Of a stretch of DNA of 64,000 bases, positions 1 to 12,186 are shown piece by piece. The position numbers and the translations under genes were made by a program. The notes below the pieces were generated by a model that saw only the letters and a program-made list of their open reading frames with translations, was not told the DNA's origin and ran no database searches. The stretch spans positions 186,001 to 250,000 of the forward strand of contig CAJQUW010001718.1 of assembly GCA_907163375.1 (NCBI GenBank). The letters run 5' to 3'. How positions within the stretch are numbered: the stretch's first letter is position 1; the number at the start of each line of letters is the position of its first letter. Source of the stretch: Prostheceraeus crozeri (Eukaryota; Platyhelminthes; Polycladida; Euryleptidae).

Positions 1-751
1 TGTGAGGTGGACGCGGCCAATCTCCCCCTTCTGGATGTAAATGGGAAACGGAACAGATGAGAAATGAAAACAAGCAGTAAATTATTCTCGCTCAGCTTGT
101 CTTACCATCTCCGGACAAGTATTTGGAGATGCCGATCACGGATAGTTGTGAGCCGAAAGCCCGCTAGATTGACGTACGTCAATATTTGTGTCACAATGAA
201 GAATGTGACACCATCTTTAACGTAGTGGAAATGAAATAGTAGAGAAATGTTGTAAATATTGTAGCGGCATTCCTTTGTAATGAATTCATGATATCAGTGT
301 TTGTCCGTCAAACTCTAATATTGAATTCTTTTATTGGATTTGATTTCTTGTATTTCACATTTTATTTCCGAGTTACAGCAAACTTTTGCGAAGCCTCGGG
401 TCTCTATATGTTTATTTGCTGCTACTTATTCATTGCTGATGTCATTTGTAATGAAGAATAAGTAAATTTTAATTAAATAATTCTGATCTATTAATTTTTC
501 GATATTTACTTAGCAATCGCATCATTCTACATGTATGTAAAGCATGGGCTACTGAACACAAACAAGAACACCTCTGGTTACCCACCAACCTCTGGGAGGA
601 TCCATCACTCTTGGACCACTGTCAATGCCTCCACAATTTGGCCCGCACCAAACTATGCATTCATTTGATTTCATCGAAGGTTTTGAAATTTTAGGAAAAG
701 CATCAATATCTGAGCGTCAGTATTCATGATAAAATGATTGCTGAATTTTGA
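1..751. other. Unassigned AT-rich DNA
   Basis: I see no gene, repeat or RNA here. All reading frames are short and none resembles a known protein. Confidence 0.5.
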
Positions 752-1660
752 TCAGTGAAGTAGCCTTGAAGTCGTACTCGCATTGGGTCCTGGAGACTAA
801 TGTTCAAACCTTGTTCAGGTCAAATCTACTAAGACTTAATTAGGCACACTCTGCATTCTTGCTAAACATTCATAGTCCGGCAGCCAGAACGAGTTTTTGC
901 AGGGAACGAAGCCGAAAGTGAGACTTTCGTAGAGTGATGTACACCCTATGCCTACTACGAATCGGCACGTCTGCCGAGTTCTAGTGAGTTCCTCTTCTTG
1001 TCAGACAGGATCAAAGACAAACACATGTTAATCCAATGGGACGCATATTGCAGTTTTTGGATAAAATGAAATTTTGTATGTTTTCTCTGATTAAACGAAA
1101 AGTACTAAGCCCAGAGTCATAGTTTTGGCATGGAATGTCTTCAGGTCATTTTCTTTCATCTTCATGCACCTCTGTCTATATAGCTAAACGCATTTAGATT
1201 TGGCCAGCCTCTTAATGTCGCCAAACACAAACATTTTGAGCAACTTCATCCACATTCAACCACATTCTCACATACATTGCAGATTAGATGCATGATAAAA
1301 GCACATGCATATCATAGGAAATGACCTGAAGACATTCCATGCCAAAAATCATGACTCTGGGCTTAATACTTTTCGTCTAATCACAGAAAACATACAACAG
1401 TTCATTTTAGCCAAAAACTGCAATATGCGTCCCATTGGATTTACATGTGTTTTTCTTTGATCCTGTCTGACAGGAAGAGGAACTCACTAGAACTCAGCAG
1501 ACGTGCCGATTCGTAGTAGGCATAGGGTGTACAGCATTCTGTGAAAGTCTCACTTTCGGCCTCGTTCCCTGCAAAAACTCGTTCTGGCTGCCGGACTATC
1601 AGCACAATAAGAATGAAACAGGAAGACATGTATTAAAACGACACATGAAAGAGAGGCATT
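752..1660 (+). repeat. tRNA-derived SINE (family 1), split by a foldback element
   Basis: The head at about 752-872 matches the SINE at 45.9 kb. The match covers the A-box-like part, the B-box-like GTTCAAACCTTG and the following ATTCTTGCTAAACATTCA (GCTTAACACTCA in the other copy). The match breaks at 872 where foldback copy 1 begins and resumes at 1599 with TCAGCACAATAAGAATGA (TCAGCACCAGAATGAGA in the other copy). Removing 873-1598 plus one TCA restores an uninterrupted SINE. The copy is diverged, with a weak A box, so it is not expected to be transcribed by Pol III. The 3' limit is approximate. Confidence 0.6.
873..1598. mobile_element. Foldback element, copy 1 (726 bp)
   Basis: Two long inverted arms (about 873-1158 and 1313-1598) start and end with TAGTCCGGCAGCC / GGCTGCCGGACTA and are closely similar over almost 290 bp. 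The spacer of about 150 bp has no coding potential. The direct repeat TCA lies on both sides (870-872 and 1599-1601), which suggests a 3-bp target duplication, and removing the insert restores the host SINE. Two further full copies (27958-29054 and 55642-56361) and one fragment (53050-53842) occur in the window. No transposase is encoded, so the element is non-autonomous. The superfamily is not clear: 3-bp duplications occur in CACTA and PIF/Harbinger elements, but the terminal sequence fits neither well. Confidence 0.85.
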
Positions 1661-4124
1661 TGCCTCATATGCTTTCGAGTACAAACACGGCTTTATATAT
1701 TCATAGGTTTAGAAGAAGTTATTTAATCTTTCGCATAAGACACTGAATTTAAATACGACAGACAATTATTGGGAGGTTTCTACCAATAAGAATAAAAATA
1801 TTAAAACACCTAGCAAAACAACGAAATGAATGATGTCATCAGCTCGTGAAAGCGAATTACGGAAATTACTGGGAATTCTGGGTAGCGCATGTTAGTTTAC
1901 GAAATTACTGTATGAAAACTGGCTTGAAAATGATAACCGTTGTGCTTTGAAAGCTATTTTTCGAAAAAAGCTACCTTTTCACATACAATTCCAGGCACAA
2001 AGGATCACATAACAGATTGTTGATCTACTTATAATTTCGGTTAACTTTATAGAATAGTGACCCGCCCTTGAGGAACTTAAAAAGAATCGGTCGACTTGCA
2101 AGTCATACAGATGCTTTATCGATTACTTCCTCCTCGCCATCTTTGATAATAATTCTGAGATCTATTTCGCTATCATTTCACTTTAAGTTTATATAAGTCA
2201 AAGAACTATCAGATATAGCATAATCAAAGTGATTGCAATAAGAGGGGGGACGTTATGACAAGCTTAAATGTTTATCTAAATGCAGCTGCAAAGTTGAACA
2301 GGTTTAGAGCTGAATTTCACATCCTGAGTGAGGTGGGGTGCGTTCCATTGATGATAAATTTTCTCTACTTACTTTACTAATCCTATCGGTCGTAGTTGTC
2401 ATTTAAAAGATCTTCAGATGAACACGACTTTTATCTTCTTTTCCAAGTTGCCATTCATATCTTTCTGCTTTGAATCGTTATTTTGTGAAAGCATAAACAA
2501 ATCAAAATTCCCATTGATGCAAATGTGTTTGGTTGGACCTTAAATATGCTATCTGTCTATAATATTGACATCCTAAAAGTATGTCACAATCTTACACCAT
2601 TCCCACATTTTCCAGTTTGAAACAGAACTAATCACAATGCTATGTTCAAGCAACTTATCAAGATAGCCATAGGAAATGCAAATTTGAAATACCAATAGAG
2701 CCTAACAGTACGGTACCGGTTATTAATCAACATTATCAGATTTATTTCATCACAGTCTAGCACTTTTGCATCTACCGTAAAACCTCTGCCGGACCACCAC
2801 CGTGGAAATTAGCAAAATAATAGTGGTATTTAATCTAATGAATGCCATTATCTCCAATAGAACGCCACTCGATAATGCGGACATAACGGTACATTTATTG
2901 CGGCGTATAAGTGGTGTTATTTTTGGCACTCATGGTGCCAAAAATCCTTCGGATCCGAGTGGGTTAATATTATTACCATATTAATATCTAAACAAACGCG
3001 ATGTCGGCAATTCGCGTATTATAGTCAAAAGCAGCAGATGACTTTTTGTTTTATCGAACAGTACCCCTTCACATAAAACAAAACTAATTGGATTAGAAAT
3101 CGTAAATCTTGGCGTTCAATCAAACAAAGAAGCTATAGATAAAGTAAAAATAAAGCTTCTTTGGTCAGTTTTGTTGATTGTTTTGATGTAGATAATAACT
3201 GCCTCATATTTCATGTCTAAATAGGAGAAATACCTGCTCCTATGATGTAAGAACTAACTGATGAAATATCCATCATAACATTCACATGATTGAAACATTT
3301 ATTCGAACTTTCTATCTGAACAAATTCATAAAAATGATAAAGGAATAGATAGAAGTATTTTGTTTATCTGCAGCTGACTTATTATCATTGCCCAACTTTC
3401 ATAAAACTCATAAATTTAGTATATTTCGCTACATTCTTGTCGTAAGATATTCGCCTCCAGAGTAGTCTCCATGGCCACTGCACTACAGTGTACATAGTAC
3501 GCGTGGGTGGGTACTCTGATCTGTCTTCATATCTCCAAGTATGAGCTTCTTATGTAAAAGATCTGATGACTTTTTCTGTTCTTGAGGATAATTCTGACTG
3601 CTCAAATTTCATCTTAAAAACAGCAACATGAGACCCGTGTTGTTTGAGGATGACTTGGTGAGAGGTTTGATCACTTGCCCGCCAAAAATAAATGAATATT
3701 TAGCTTCGTCGATATTGAGATCCTTAGGGATTGATTCTTCGTATGAAGCTTGTGAAGAGTGGATGCCAGCGATAAGAGATACTGCATAGATTTCAATGTC
3801 CCGGACAGTTTGCCGAAATCAATGGATTTGAGGATCTTAGACTTGGCTGATTGATTTGATACTCACCGCAGAAAATAAACGATTTTGAAAGTCTACGTTG
3901 CTCGCTTCTCTTCTCGTTTGAAGCTTGGCAATCTCATTTTATGAATTGAAAATCAATACTCTTATCCTCAGGAAAGGCATACCTTTATGTGAAGTTTGCG
4001 CAGGTTGTCAAGATATTGCAGATATATCAATTACATACCAGTACCTAGATTCTGCAAAACCTAACTTTCATCCGCAGAGGAAAATAAATGAAACTGAATT
4101 TCGCCTGACAGAGTTGTACACTGG
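1661..4124. other. Unassigned DNA
   Basis: I see no supported gene. ORFs are 60-84 codons with no recognisable domain. A stretch near 2774-2960 loosely resembles pogo/Tigger-type MITE sequence, but too weakly to call. Confidence 0.4.
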
Positions 4125-4860
4125 GGTATCAAAAAATTTATTGCATTGCAACCAATTGCGATCAATTGGTCGCAATTGATTGATTGATGATAGAAAATAA
4201 TTGCGATTAATTGATTGGTGTAACCTATTGATTGCAATTAATTTATTGGTGTCATCCAATAATCGCAATTAATTCATAGAATAATTTGTATTACAAAATA
4301 CAAAGCAATTCAAGTCAATAGATTCGCTAGTTTGCTCACTCATATATCAACTGCTGAACCATGGAATTGGATGTATATGAACGCATTTGGCAAACGTGCG
4401 TGCGTCACGATATTATTTCACAAACCAACAAGAACCTGGTTGCAATGACGTCACCATCGTAGGTAAAACATCATACCCTTAATGAGTGAGTTGCATCGAT
4501 CCCCTTAAGGACCGATCGTCGTTGTGAATATATGCGCTATTTAAGCATATAAAGAACGCTGTGCTTAACCCCTAAAGACTGCATGTTGGCATACTCATTA
4601 TTCATTTCCATAGCTAACAAGTCAGAATATTAACATGCAGAGGCAGAGTAACATACTGAGCTGGAATTACAAAAACCGAAAATGAAAATAAGCAATGAAA
4701 AAAGCAGCTATAAACGTATAATATGCAGGCTCTAATGATAAATAGTTACAATCAATTGATTGGTGCCACCTAACAATTGCAATTAATTGATTGCTTTGGG
4801 ATGCAATTAAAATTAATTGATTGCTCGGCACAATTTAATTGCAATTAATTTTTTGATACC
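4125..4860. mobile_element. AT-rich MITE with repeated AATTAATTGATTG motifs
   Basis: The termini are inverted: GGTATCAAAAAATTTATTGC at 4125 against GGTATCAAAAAATTAATTGC read from 4860 on the other strand, about 20 of 21 matching. Both subterminal zones (4140-4275 and 4745-4855) are crowded with copies of a CAATTAATTGATTG-like word on both strands. This is typical of transposase-binding subterminal repeats in hAT-like MITEs. The middle shows no transposase. I could not find a clean target duplication, so the family assignment is open. Confidence 0.6.
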
Positions 4861-7014
4861 TCCTGGTTGTATAGCTGTGCGGTGTCATGAGCTTGAACTC
4901 AAACTGATCACCTTTAACCCAAACCCGAGTCAAGATATTCAAACGTGACCCTATGCAGGTATTTCAATGCGTACTTAACTCCATCGTGTTCAGAACCTAT
5001 ACATCACTTTCTATGAAAATGCAAATATGGTGCTACAGCGAATATTTCTTTTTCTTACTTTACATTCGTATTTCGTAATAAAACTATGTATTATATTCTT
5101 TGTGAAAACATCAAATGAGGATATTACTCTACTGATATCAAGACATATATTTAACCAAATGTAAACAATCATCAGGAGATAAATGCAACCAGAGTCGGAA
5201 ACGTGCGCGGGCCTAAGGCAGGAGGAGACGGACCGGTCCTCTTAATTTCCTCATATTATTTATTTTATTGTGTCTTTGATGCATAATCGAATTTGATTTG
5301 CTTGGTTTGTAAATCTTCTTTCATTAGATATTGACAGTACGGATATGATAGCACCTGACATACGCGCATTTTCTCCTCATGAATGATTAAGTAAATGGAT
5401 TTAAAGACCAGCGTGTTCTGACTAGAACAAGACATAAACAGCACAGCACAGTTAGGCACGATGCTTGGAGGGCTTGAATATATCTTTTAAAATTTTCGAT
5501 TGGTTTTTAGTTTTTAATTAACCATTATTTTATAGTTCTTTAAAATGTGCACAATATGAACTTTGTTATCGAAGTCACTTGAAATTCAGCCTGTATCAGC
5601 TCAAAACTCTTCACAAAAACATTTTAGTAAGTGTCCATTATGGGGACTGCGGTTCAAATAATTCATTTTCTGTCCACGCTGACTATGGAGGACAGCTTGA
5701 TCGCAACAGATGATTTCGGGATTGAAGGCTTATTGTCCATTTCTCTTCTTGCACATCCTACTGATGTTGCGTTCTCAACTGAACATTAATGTCAAGTTTG
5801 TGGTTGTGGATTTTTAGGAAGAATTTGAGTTACTTGTATCATCTACAACATGACTGCTAACTATACAATATATTCCATCCCAAGTATGACGATATGGCCT
5901 CATGTCAAGAGTGGAACAAAATGAGCAAACAAATGGTGTAAGAACTTTAACTTTACTGACAAATATGAGCTCTCCATTCATTATTTACATTGTTATCAAA
6001 TGGCATTTCATCATCAAGTGGAGTGTGAAAATAATTTGAATTTTTGAAATACAGAGCATTCCGAGAAATTCTTTCAATATATTTCAAATAATTTCTGGGT
6101 GTAAATATTTTTATGTTAAGGGAATCGGCGAATTTCCTTAATTTTCAAACAATTTTATTAACACTCATTGCCAATCAGTAGGCCAATGCGATTGCATTGA
6201 TGATCTCATAGTGAACTAAACCTCGAGAATTATAACTCTCATACAAACGCATTCAAAATATGGAACACTAGAAATATACTGTCAGCAATCACTCAAAAAT
6301 ATAGCAGTTCCTTTCCTATCCGATCTATTGTTTCATAATTCACAATTACTTAGCATGGCTACTGAGATGCACAGTAATATGGAAACTTAGCGCTTTGATT
6401 TCTTCATAGCTGTTTGTAGAGCATCGCAACCTTGCAACCTCATTTGAAATATTAAAAATTGTCCTTTTTCTATATTAAGAAATGAAGATGGACCGCAGAT
6501 GAGATAATTGAAGGCTTAGCACACACAGATCTGAATGAAAATATTAATTTTTGAAATTAAAATCTAAGGAACCAAAATAGTGAAGAGTGACTTTGGTATA
6601 CATAGGAGAGAGTGGCGTTTTGTGCTTTCACATATCTTTGATCGATTTATTATGAAATGCAAAAGAAAACATGTGGCTACATAAACTACATAGCGTTGCA
6701 TATAACGCAAAACTAACATTTTCGATCTTCAACTTATATTTCAGAGTATGTAGAAGATTAGCATTATGCAATAGAAAATTTTCCAAGTTTCATATTCCAA
6801 CGCGTTGAAAATCACTTGTGCCGAAATCTAAGATTGCATGTAAGATATTATGTTTGTCATAATTTGTTTTGATTCTAGCTACGTTGAGAAAGGCTTTTAC
6901 AGGATAACTCGTATCTGCTGTAGTTATCCATCCACATATACATGTCCCGTGCATGCACATCCATTCAGATAAAGTTAAGGACAAATTCTATTGTATCATT
7001 ACACTCACTCACTA
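4861..7014. other. Unassigned DNA
   Basis: I see nothing beyond short non-conserved ORFs, the longest about 64 codons. Confidence 0.45.
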
Positions 7015-7166
7015 TACAGTAGTGGCCAAAAAATTAAGGTCAGTGACATATTTTGTGATTATATCAATGTAATCGGAGAAAGACTAGTTTTCCGTCATAC
7101 ATGATACTATATTTCCTGATCATACATGCTTTTTGAACAGAATACATTTAATTTCACAAATCAGAG

Positions 7167-8168
7167 TCAGCGTCTTACCGGATATCCTCTGTTTTCCAAG
7201 ATCGATCTGATTCTAGGGGGCATGATTCGAACGAGGGATCTGCAATATTCTGGTGTTATTTCTTTTGTCCACACTTCCTTGATCACTCTTTCTAAGTCTG
7301 TCTGTGAAGTGGGTGAATGCCTTGCCACGTATTTCTTCATAAGCGACCAGCAGTTTTCTATTACGTTAAAATCTGCTGAATTGGACGGCCAGTCAAGAAC
7401 TTCAATATTGTTGTCCTCAAACCATTTCTGAACACGCTTCGCTTAATGGCAAGGTGCGGAATCTTGCTGAAACACACTTGTTATTGTTATTTTCAAATGC
7501 AGAGAAAGTTTTTCTTCCAAGAGCTGCACATAGCGAGAAGCATTCACCTTTTCATTTTGCTTAAATATTTCTAGCGCACTTCTTCCTTGAGCAGTGATAG
7601 CTCCCCAAATCATGCAGGATGGTGGGTGTTTCACTGTCTTTATTGTGTAACGTGGGTTGAATCTCTCTCCCATCGGTCTTCGAACATAGTTTGATCCAGT
7701 GCCTCTCACTTGCTGGAATGTACTCTCATCAGAGAACATTACTCTGTTCCACCACTCAGGGGATTCGTCTTTGTACTTCTTACAGAACAGTATGCGCTGT
7801 ACTCTTTGTTTCTCGGTCATAAGCGGCTTCTTCGCAGGGCGTCTTCCAAGAAGATGAAACTCATCCACTCTTCTCCGAACAGTTCGAGGACTAACAGCAC
7901 ATCCAGTCTCTTCTAGAACTTCATGACAGATCCGTGCTGATCCAATGTGAGGATCTCGAGATGCAGACAGCTTGATAAATCGATCGACGCGAGGCGTTGT
8001 CTTCTTTTTCCGGCCAGACTTGTACCGTCTGGACTTTCGCAAGCAATTCTGAACAGCGCATAAGGAAGTTCTCAACTTTCGAGCAACTTCACGTTGACTG
8101 TAGCCTTCAGAAATAAATGCATTTACTTGACCTCGCACAAAGTCAGTCGTGTCCTTACGGAAACCCAT
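7167..8168 (-). pseudogene. Tc1 transposase with one in-frame stop
   Basis: A cut-and-paste transposase binds the terminal repeats and moves the element between TA sites. The first 241 codons are open: two helix-turn-helix segments (about residues 8-55 and 60-110) with basic stretches, then the catalytic core. Visible catalytic residues are Asp147 in VMFSDEST and Asp236 in FQQDSAPCH. Codon 242 is TAA (7443-7445) where the family normally has Thr or a similar residue. The same frame then continues with AKRVQKWFEDNN and reaches Glu271 in NVIENCW, 34 residues after the second Asp, giving a DD34E triad, and ends at 7167. The total of about 333 codons is the normal Tc1 length. The minus-strand start at 8168 is the first Met before the HTH. 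A single nonsense change may be the only coding defect. Confidence 0.88.
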
Positions 8169-8228
8169 TGCAAGTGAGAGTAGCCGTTTTCTGGTCTACG
8201 GAGCGATGGATGGCCAACCGGCAGTGTT

Positions 8229-8508
8229 GCACGGGGAAATATTCGAACAATAGCAGTTAAGATCAATCAGAATTGTCTACGTCTGCACTGTCACGTCTGC
8301 ACGGGGAAATATTCGAACAATAGCAGTTAAGATCAATCAGAATTGTCTACGTCTGCACTGTCACGTCTGCACGGGGAAATATTCGAACAATAGCAGTTAA
8401 GATCAATCAGAATTGTCTACGTCTGCACTGTCACGTCTGCACGGGGAAATATTCGAACAATAGCAGTTAAGATCAATCAGAATTGTCTACGTCTGCACTG
8501 TCACTGTC
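8229..8508. repeat. 70-bp tandem repeat, four copies
   Basis: Units begin with GCACGGGGAAATATTCGAAC at 8229, 8299, 8369 and 8439, an exact 70-bp period, and the copies look identical. The array lies inside the Tc1 element between the transposase start (8168) and the right terminal repeat, so it would form 5' untranslated or promoter sequence. The lack of divergence indicates very recent amplification or homogenisation. No ORF is carried. Confidence 0.93.
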
Positions 8509-9003
8509 ATGAAGAAGTAAGGATGATCAAAAAATCTGCTGCGTCAGACAAGAAATCGTCTATGCGGGATTCTGCTGCAGATGGTCAATGTGACCTGGAA
8601 CTGGTGGTAGGCCGACCCTTGGAGCGGCAAGAGATGTTGATCTGTATTGGCGCTGGACGTCGATGTATCCGTTCTATAGCGCAGTCATGACAAATTCGTG
8701 CAAAAATTATTTGGTCAGGGCGCTCAGACTCAAATTGATTCGCATTGAATCAGTCAAAGAATGCCATATTTAGTGTGCAAAAGCCAAATTAACATCCTTA
8801 TGGGACTCTACTAAGTTGGTGTCTAAATGTCGTTGCAAGCTCATCTATGAGTTCCTGGTCATGCTAGCATGAATAATGTGCATCAGCACACTACATTATC
8901 CAAGTTAGCGATGCTTCTCTTCAGATATGCAGATAGAAATAGGAAATAACCATGAAAAAGTCAAATTAATGACAGTGACCTTGATTTTTTGGCCACTACT
9001 GTA

Positions 9004-10940
9004 CATTTAACGTCTGTTTGTCCCGGCAGCGTCGGACGGTTTTCCTTTTTCTCTACAAACATTTAACATCTCATTTTATTGAAAGGGGGAGCGCTCCGTG
9101 CAGCTCTTTTACTGGAAAGATATCACAATAGAACCGTTGTGACACACAATAGAACATTAATAGTTGTTTCGTCCTTTTTGAAATTATCATTTAATGACTA
9201 GGCCTCTTATTTCAAAACAAAAAAAATAAGGCTGACCCTGGATGTACATGCATAATGTGCATTTGCGTCACCTTTGTCATGGCTACACTTCGCACCGCTG
9301 TTTTACAAGAGATACATTATGACTGAAGTTTCACATGATGTGTTTGTTCCTTTGTAATATGCATGTAACCCATCTCGTTGTATAAATACATTTATCAGAC
9401 GTACATACATTTTTATGGACGATGTTCACTATGATCAGTAACTGCACAATTGAGAAATCTTGATCTCGAAACTCATGATTACGAGAAAACAGTGTAATTG
9501 GACTACCAAATCAAAACATGCAGAAACGCAGGAAGTCGGCGAACAAGATTTTAATAAAAATTCGATTCCTGCGTTGTCATCTCTACAATTCACATCCATA
9601 AGTAATCTGGACCTGTGTGCAGAAAAACAAGATCATTTGCACCAGTTAAGCATTCCGATTTTTGGAACTGATGATAAAGGTGAAATGCATGATAAATAGC
9701 TGATACATGTCCTGTACGATCTTGTTTTGGCGACATAGGGCAAAGAAGAGGCATGAAAACCTGCTGGTTCGTTCTTAGACGTTCCGTTATGGCCACATTT
9801 TGATTGTCTACTTCATTTTCTTATCTTCATCATTATTTCGTATTTGTCTACTTTGTGTTTCAGATGCTCGATTCGGATGCTCAAATACAAGCTAAACAGG
9901 AAGAGGTCTTTAAGAAATCACGACAGACTAGCAGTGCGGGGCGGTGATAGTCAAAGAGGTTCAGGCGCCACTGACGCAATTCTTCAATTGGGCGCAAATT
10001 GTATTTGGATAAGCATTTGCACTTAAACTGTCTACGAAGGCCTGTGGCGTCGGGTTTTGGTGTTAAATCCGCATCTTGAATCGCCTGGTCACTTTGCTAG
10101 CGTTGATCTTCACACTATTGCTTTACTGGTCAGTAGAGGCCTGGCTGTATTCCGATGGCTGCTGCTAATCGCCTGTGACCAGGGCTTACGATAGTAGTCA
10201 GGCCGAATGAGAGGTCCCATCCTTGTGACTGTTCAGATTGAATAACAAGGCAGATCATCACCGCTTGATGAATGAATATCAGATGATTTGAAGCAGCAAA
10301 CATGTCATGTCAGTACAAGTCTTGATAATACAAGTAATCTCCTAACTCGTCTGAATGTGAACTGTAAAACAATGCAGAATGATGCTTCGTTGCAATGCTA
10401 GAGCGGATGAATTGTTATTCCGAAGACACAGCCAAAACACATTACCTATACGTCTGTCCGATTCAGACATTTTGGGCTCCTCTCATTGTCGATTGGGTTC
10501 CAGAGGAATCACTGACGTTATTTAGTTTAATATGCATTCCGGTGCCTTTTCCCCCAATGTAAATTCCTGATCGAAGAAAAGAAATTTAGAAAACTGTATT
10601 ACTTAATTCGTTCATCGGAAGGGAGAGACAAATCAATTCTTCTAGAGGTCAGGTTTAAAACTTTAACAGAAATGTAAGTGTAGTTTCAATATAATCTCCT
10701 TCAAGCCACAAGCATCAACACGTCAGTATTGTATCTTCAGTTTGAACCCAGCAAGTGAAAAGCGAAACAAGATTTGGGAAGAAAAAGGCGAAAAATATAT
10801 AAACGCTATGAGTGTGGTCTATTTTTCCGGGGAGAAATTCTAGTCAATTTTGAAATATTCGCCTAGAAAAAGAAGTGGCGGAAAAACGTTAAGCGTTGCA
10901 ACGGTGTACTACACGTAGAAGCTAGAATTTCGATCTAGAT
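9004..10940. other. Unassigned DNA
   Basis: I see only short ORFs without recognisable domains. Confidence 0.45.
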
Positions 10941-11100
10941 CAGGGATGGCCAACCCGGGCCCGTGGTGTGCTGCATGCGGGTCCCGCGATGCCTTCTCGT
11001 GCGGCCACTCAACATTTTCAAAATTGACTGTAATGCGGACCAAGCACCCTCACAAGTGTTGAAATCTGCCACATTGAATTTCTACAAGTAACTGTTTCTG
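10941..11100. mobile_element. One end of a hAT-like element
   Basis: CAGGGATGGCCAACCCGGGC at 10941 closely matches the common hAT terminal pattern CAGGG(G/A)TGGCCAACC. It is followed by GC-rich subterminal sequence (CGTGCGGCCACTCAACATTT) that stands out from the AT-rich surroundings. A matching opposite end was not found, so this is a truncated copy or has a diverged end. Confidence 0.5.
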
Positions 11101-11682
11101 CGAGTAACTGCTCTCTCTCGATTGAAATATGAGAATAACTTTAATGTGATAAGAATATAGTGCTTCATTTATGAAATACACAAATAACATACGTAATTAC
11201 AGAAATAATTAAATACACATCAGACTTTTGAAAGAAGTACACTAAAGCATTTAATATCACCGTGCTTTCATGATCAGTTGCATTGCTTGATATTTCTGAT
11301 GATCAATAAAGAAAAAATAGAATTATGGCCTACATAAAATTCAATCATTCCCCTTGATTGGCATGATATCATAATGTAAGTAAGAAGATGAAGCTTTTAG
11401 CATCGAATTTTTGAGCACTGAAATTCAATGTCAACAGCATCCATCGGCTCTTGCTTATTTTTAAAGAAAAAATTGTTGTGATTTACAAAAGTTTTAATGA
11501 AGTTCAAGAATCTGAATAAGTCATAAACAAACAATTTCTGAGAGTCAAATGTGTTCTCCAAACATCACAAAATGTAGTTGAAGAACCAATAATTGAACGA
11601 TAGTTAAATTGTCTGAATTCTAATGACAGTTCTAATGACAGCAAGGGGATGAGCTTAGTTATTAGCAACGATCAGTTGTAAT

Positions 11683-12178
11683 CACAGAATTAGACAGGTC
11701 GTCTCTTCTTCCGTTTGACTAGAAGGGAAACATTGGAACATGTAACGTAAATGAAATGGCACAATCTGCTGACTAAATGCCATAGCAATCGAACAATGAG
11801 CAGCCAGTTCAACATAAAACACGCCAAATTGTGCAAAGTTTCAGTGACTGTTGTCAACCAGATCACACAGCAAAGAGACAGTCAATGTCAAGTTCTACAG
11901 AGAAGTTTGTGAACGTTTTTTCATGCGCCTGCTAACTTTTTTTAAAATGATCGGAGGACCTAACATTATCGAGAAAACTTTTGCGCAATGATCTGAATTC
12001 TTCGAATCTGAAGAAATCGTGGCGATCCGAACATTTTGAAGGAATTCACAGCAATCTGCAAGCGACGAAGGTATTAAAAATTTCTTTTTGCCCACTTATT
12101 AAGCTCCTGCATGTGCCATCTGTTTGAATCAGTTTGCACTTCTAGCAGAGTGATACGATTAAACAATCTAATTCTGTG
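11683..12178 (+). mobile_element. hAT family R1, copy A (496 bp)
   Basis: The ends are inverted, CACAGAATTAGA and TCTAATTCTGTG, and a perfect 8-bp direct repeat GTTGTAAT flanks the insertion (11675-11682 and 12179-12186). An 8-bp target duplication is a hallmark of hAT transposons. Two more copies with their own 8-bp flanking repeats lie at 56733-57421 and 59586-60094. The body is not an intact gene in this copy, but copy C keeps an 89-codon frame, so the family seems to derive from a coding element. Confidence 0.9.
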
Positions 12179-12186
12179 GTTGTAAT

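Larger units (their letters stand above)
7017..9001 (-). mobile_element. Tc1-type DNA transposon with both ends
   Basis: The element is bounded by inverted repeats CAGTAGTGGCCAAAAAAT / ATTTTTTGGCCACTACTG with a TA dinucleotide at each side (7015-7016 and 9002-9003), the target site of the Tc1/mariner superfamily. The repeats extend inward over AAGGTCA. The transposase is on the minus strand, with its start at 8168. The length of 1985 bp is slightly above the 1.3-1.7 kb usual for Tc1, partly because of a 70-bp tandem array (8229-8508) upstream of the gene. Clean ends and long near-intact coding suggest recent activity. Confidence 0.92.

Noticed and set aside
2774-2960. pogo/Tigger-type MITE (GTAAAACCTCTGCCGGACC, AATGCGGACATAA)
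   Set aside because: Suggestive wording only. No matching inverted end or TA-flanked border was found.
7126-7431. 101-codon plus-strand ORF
   Set aside because: Antisense of the Tc1 transposase C-terminus.
8229-8508. CRISPR-like array
   Set aside because: The whole 70-bp unit is repeated with no unique spacers, and it lies inside a eukaryotic transposon.
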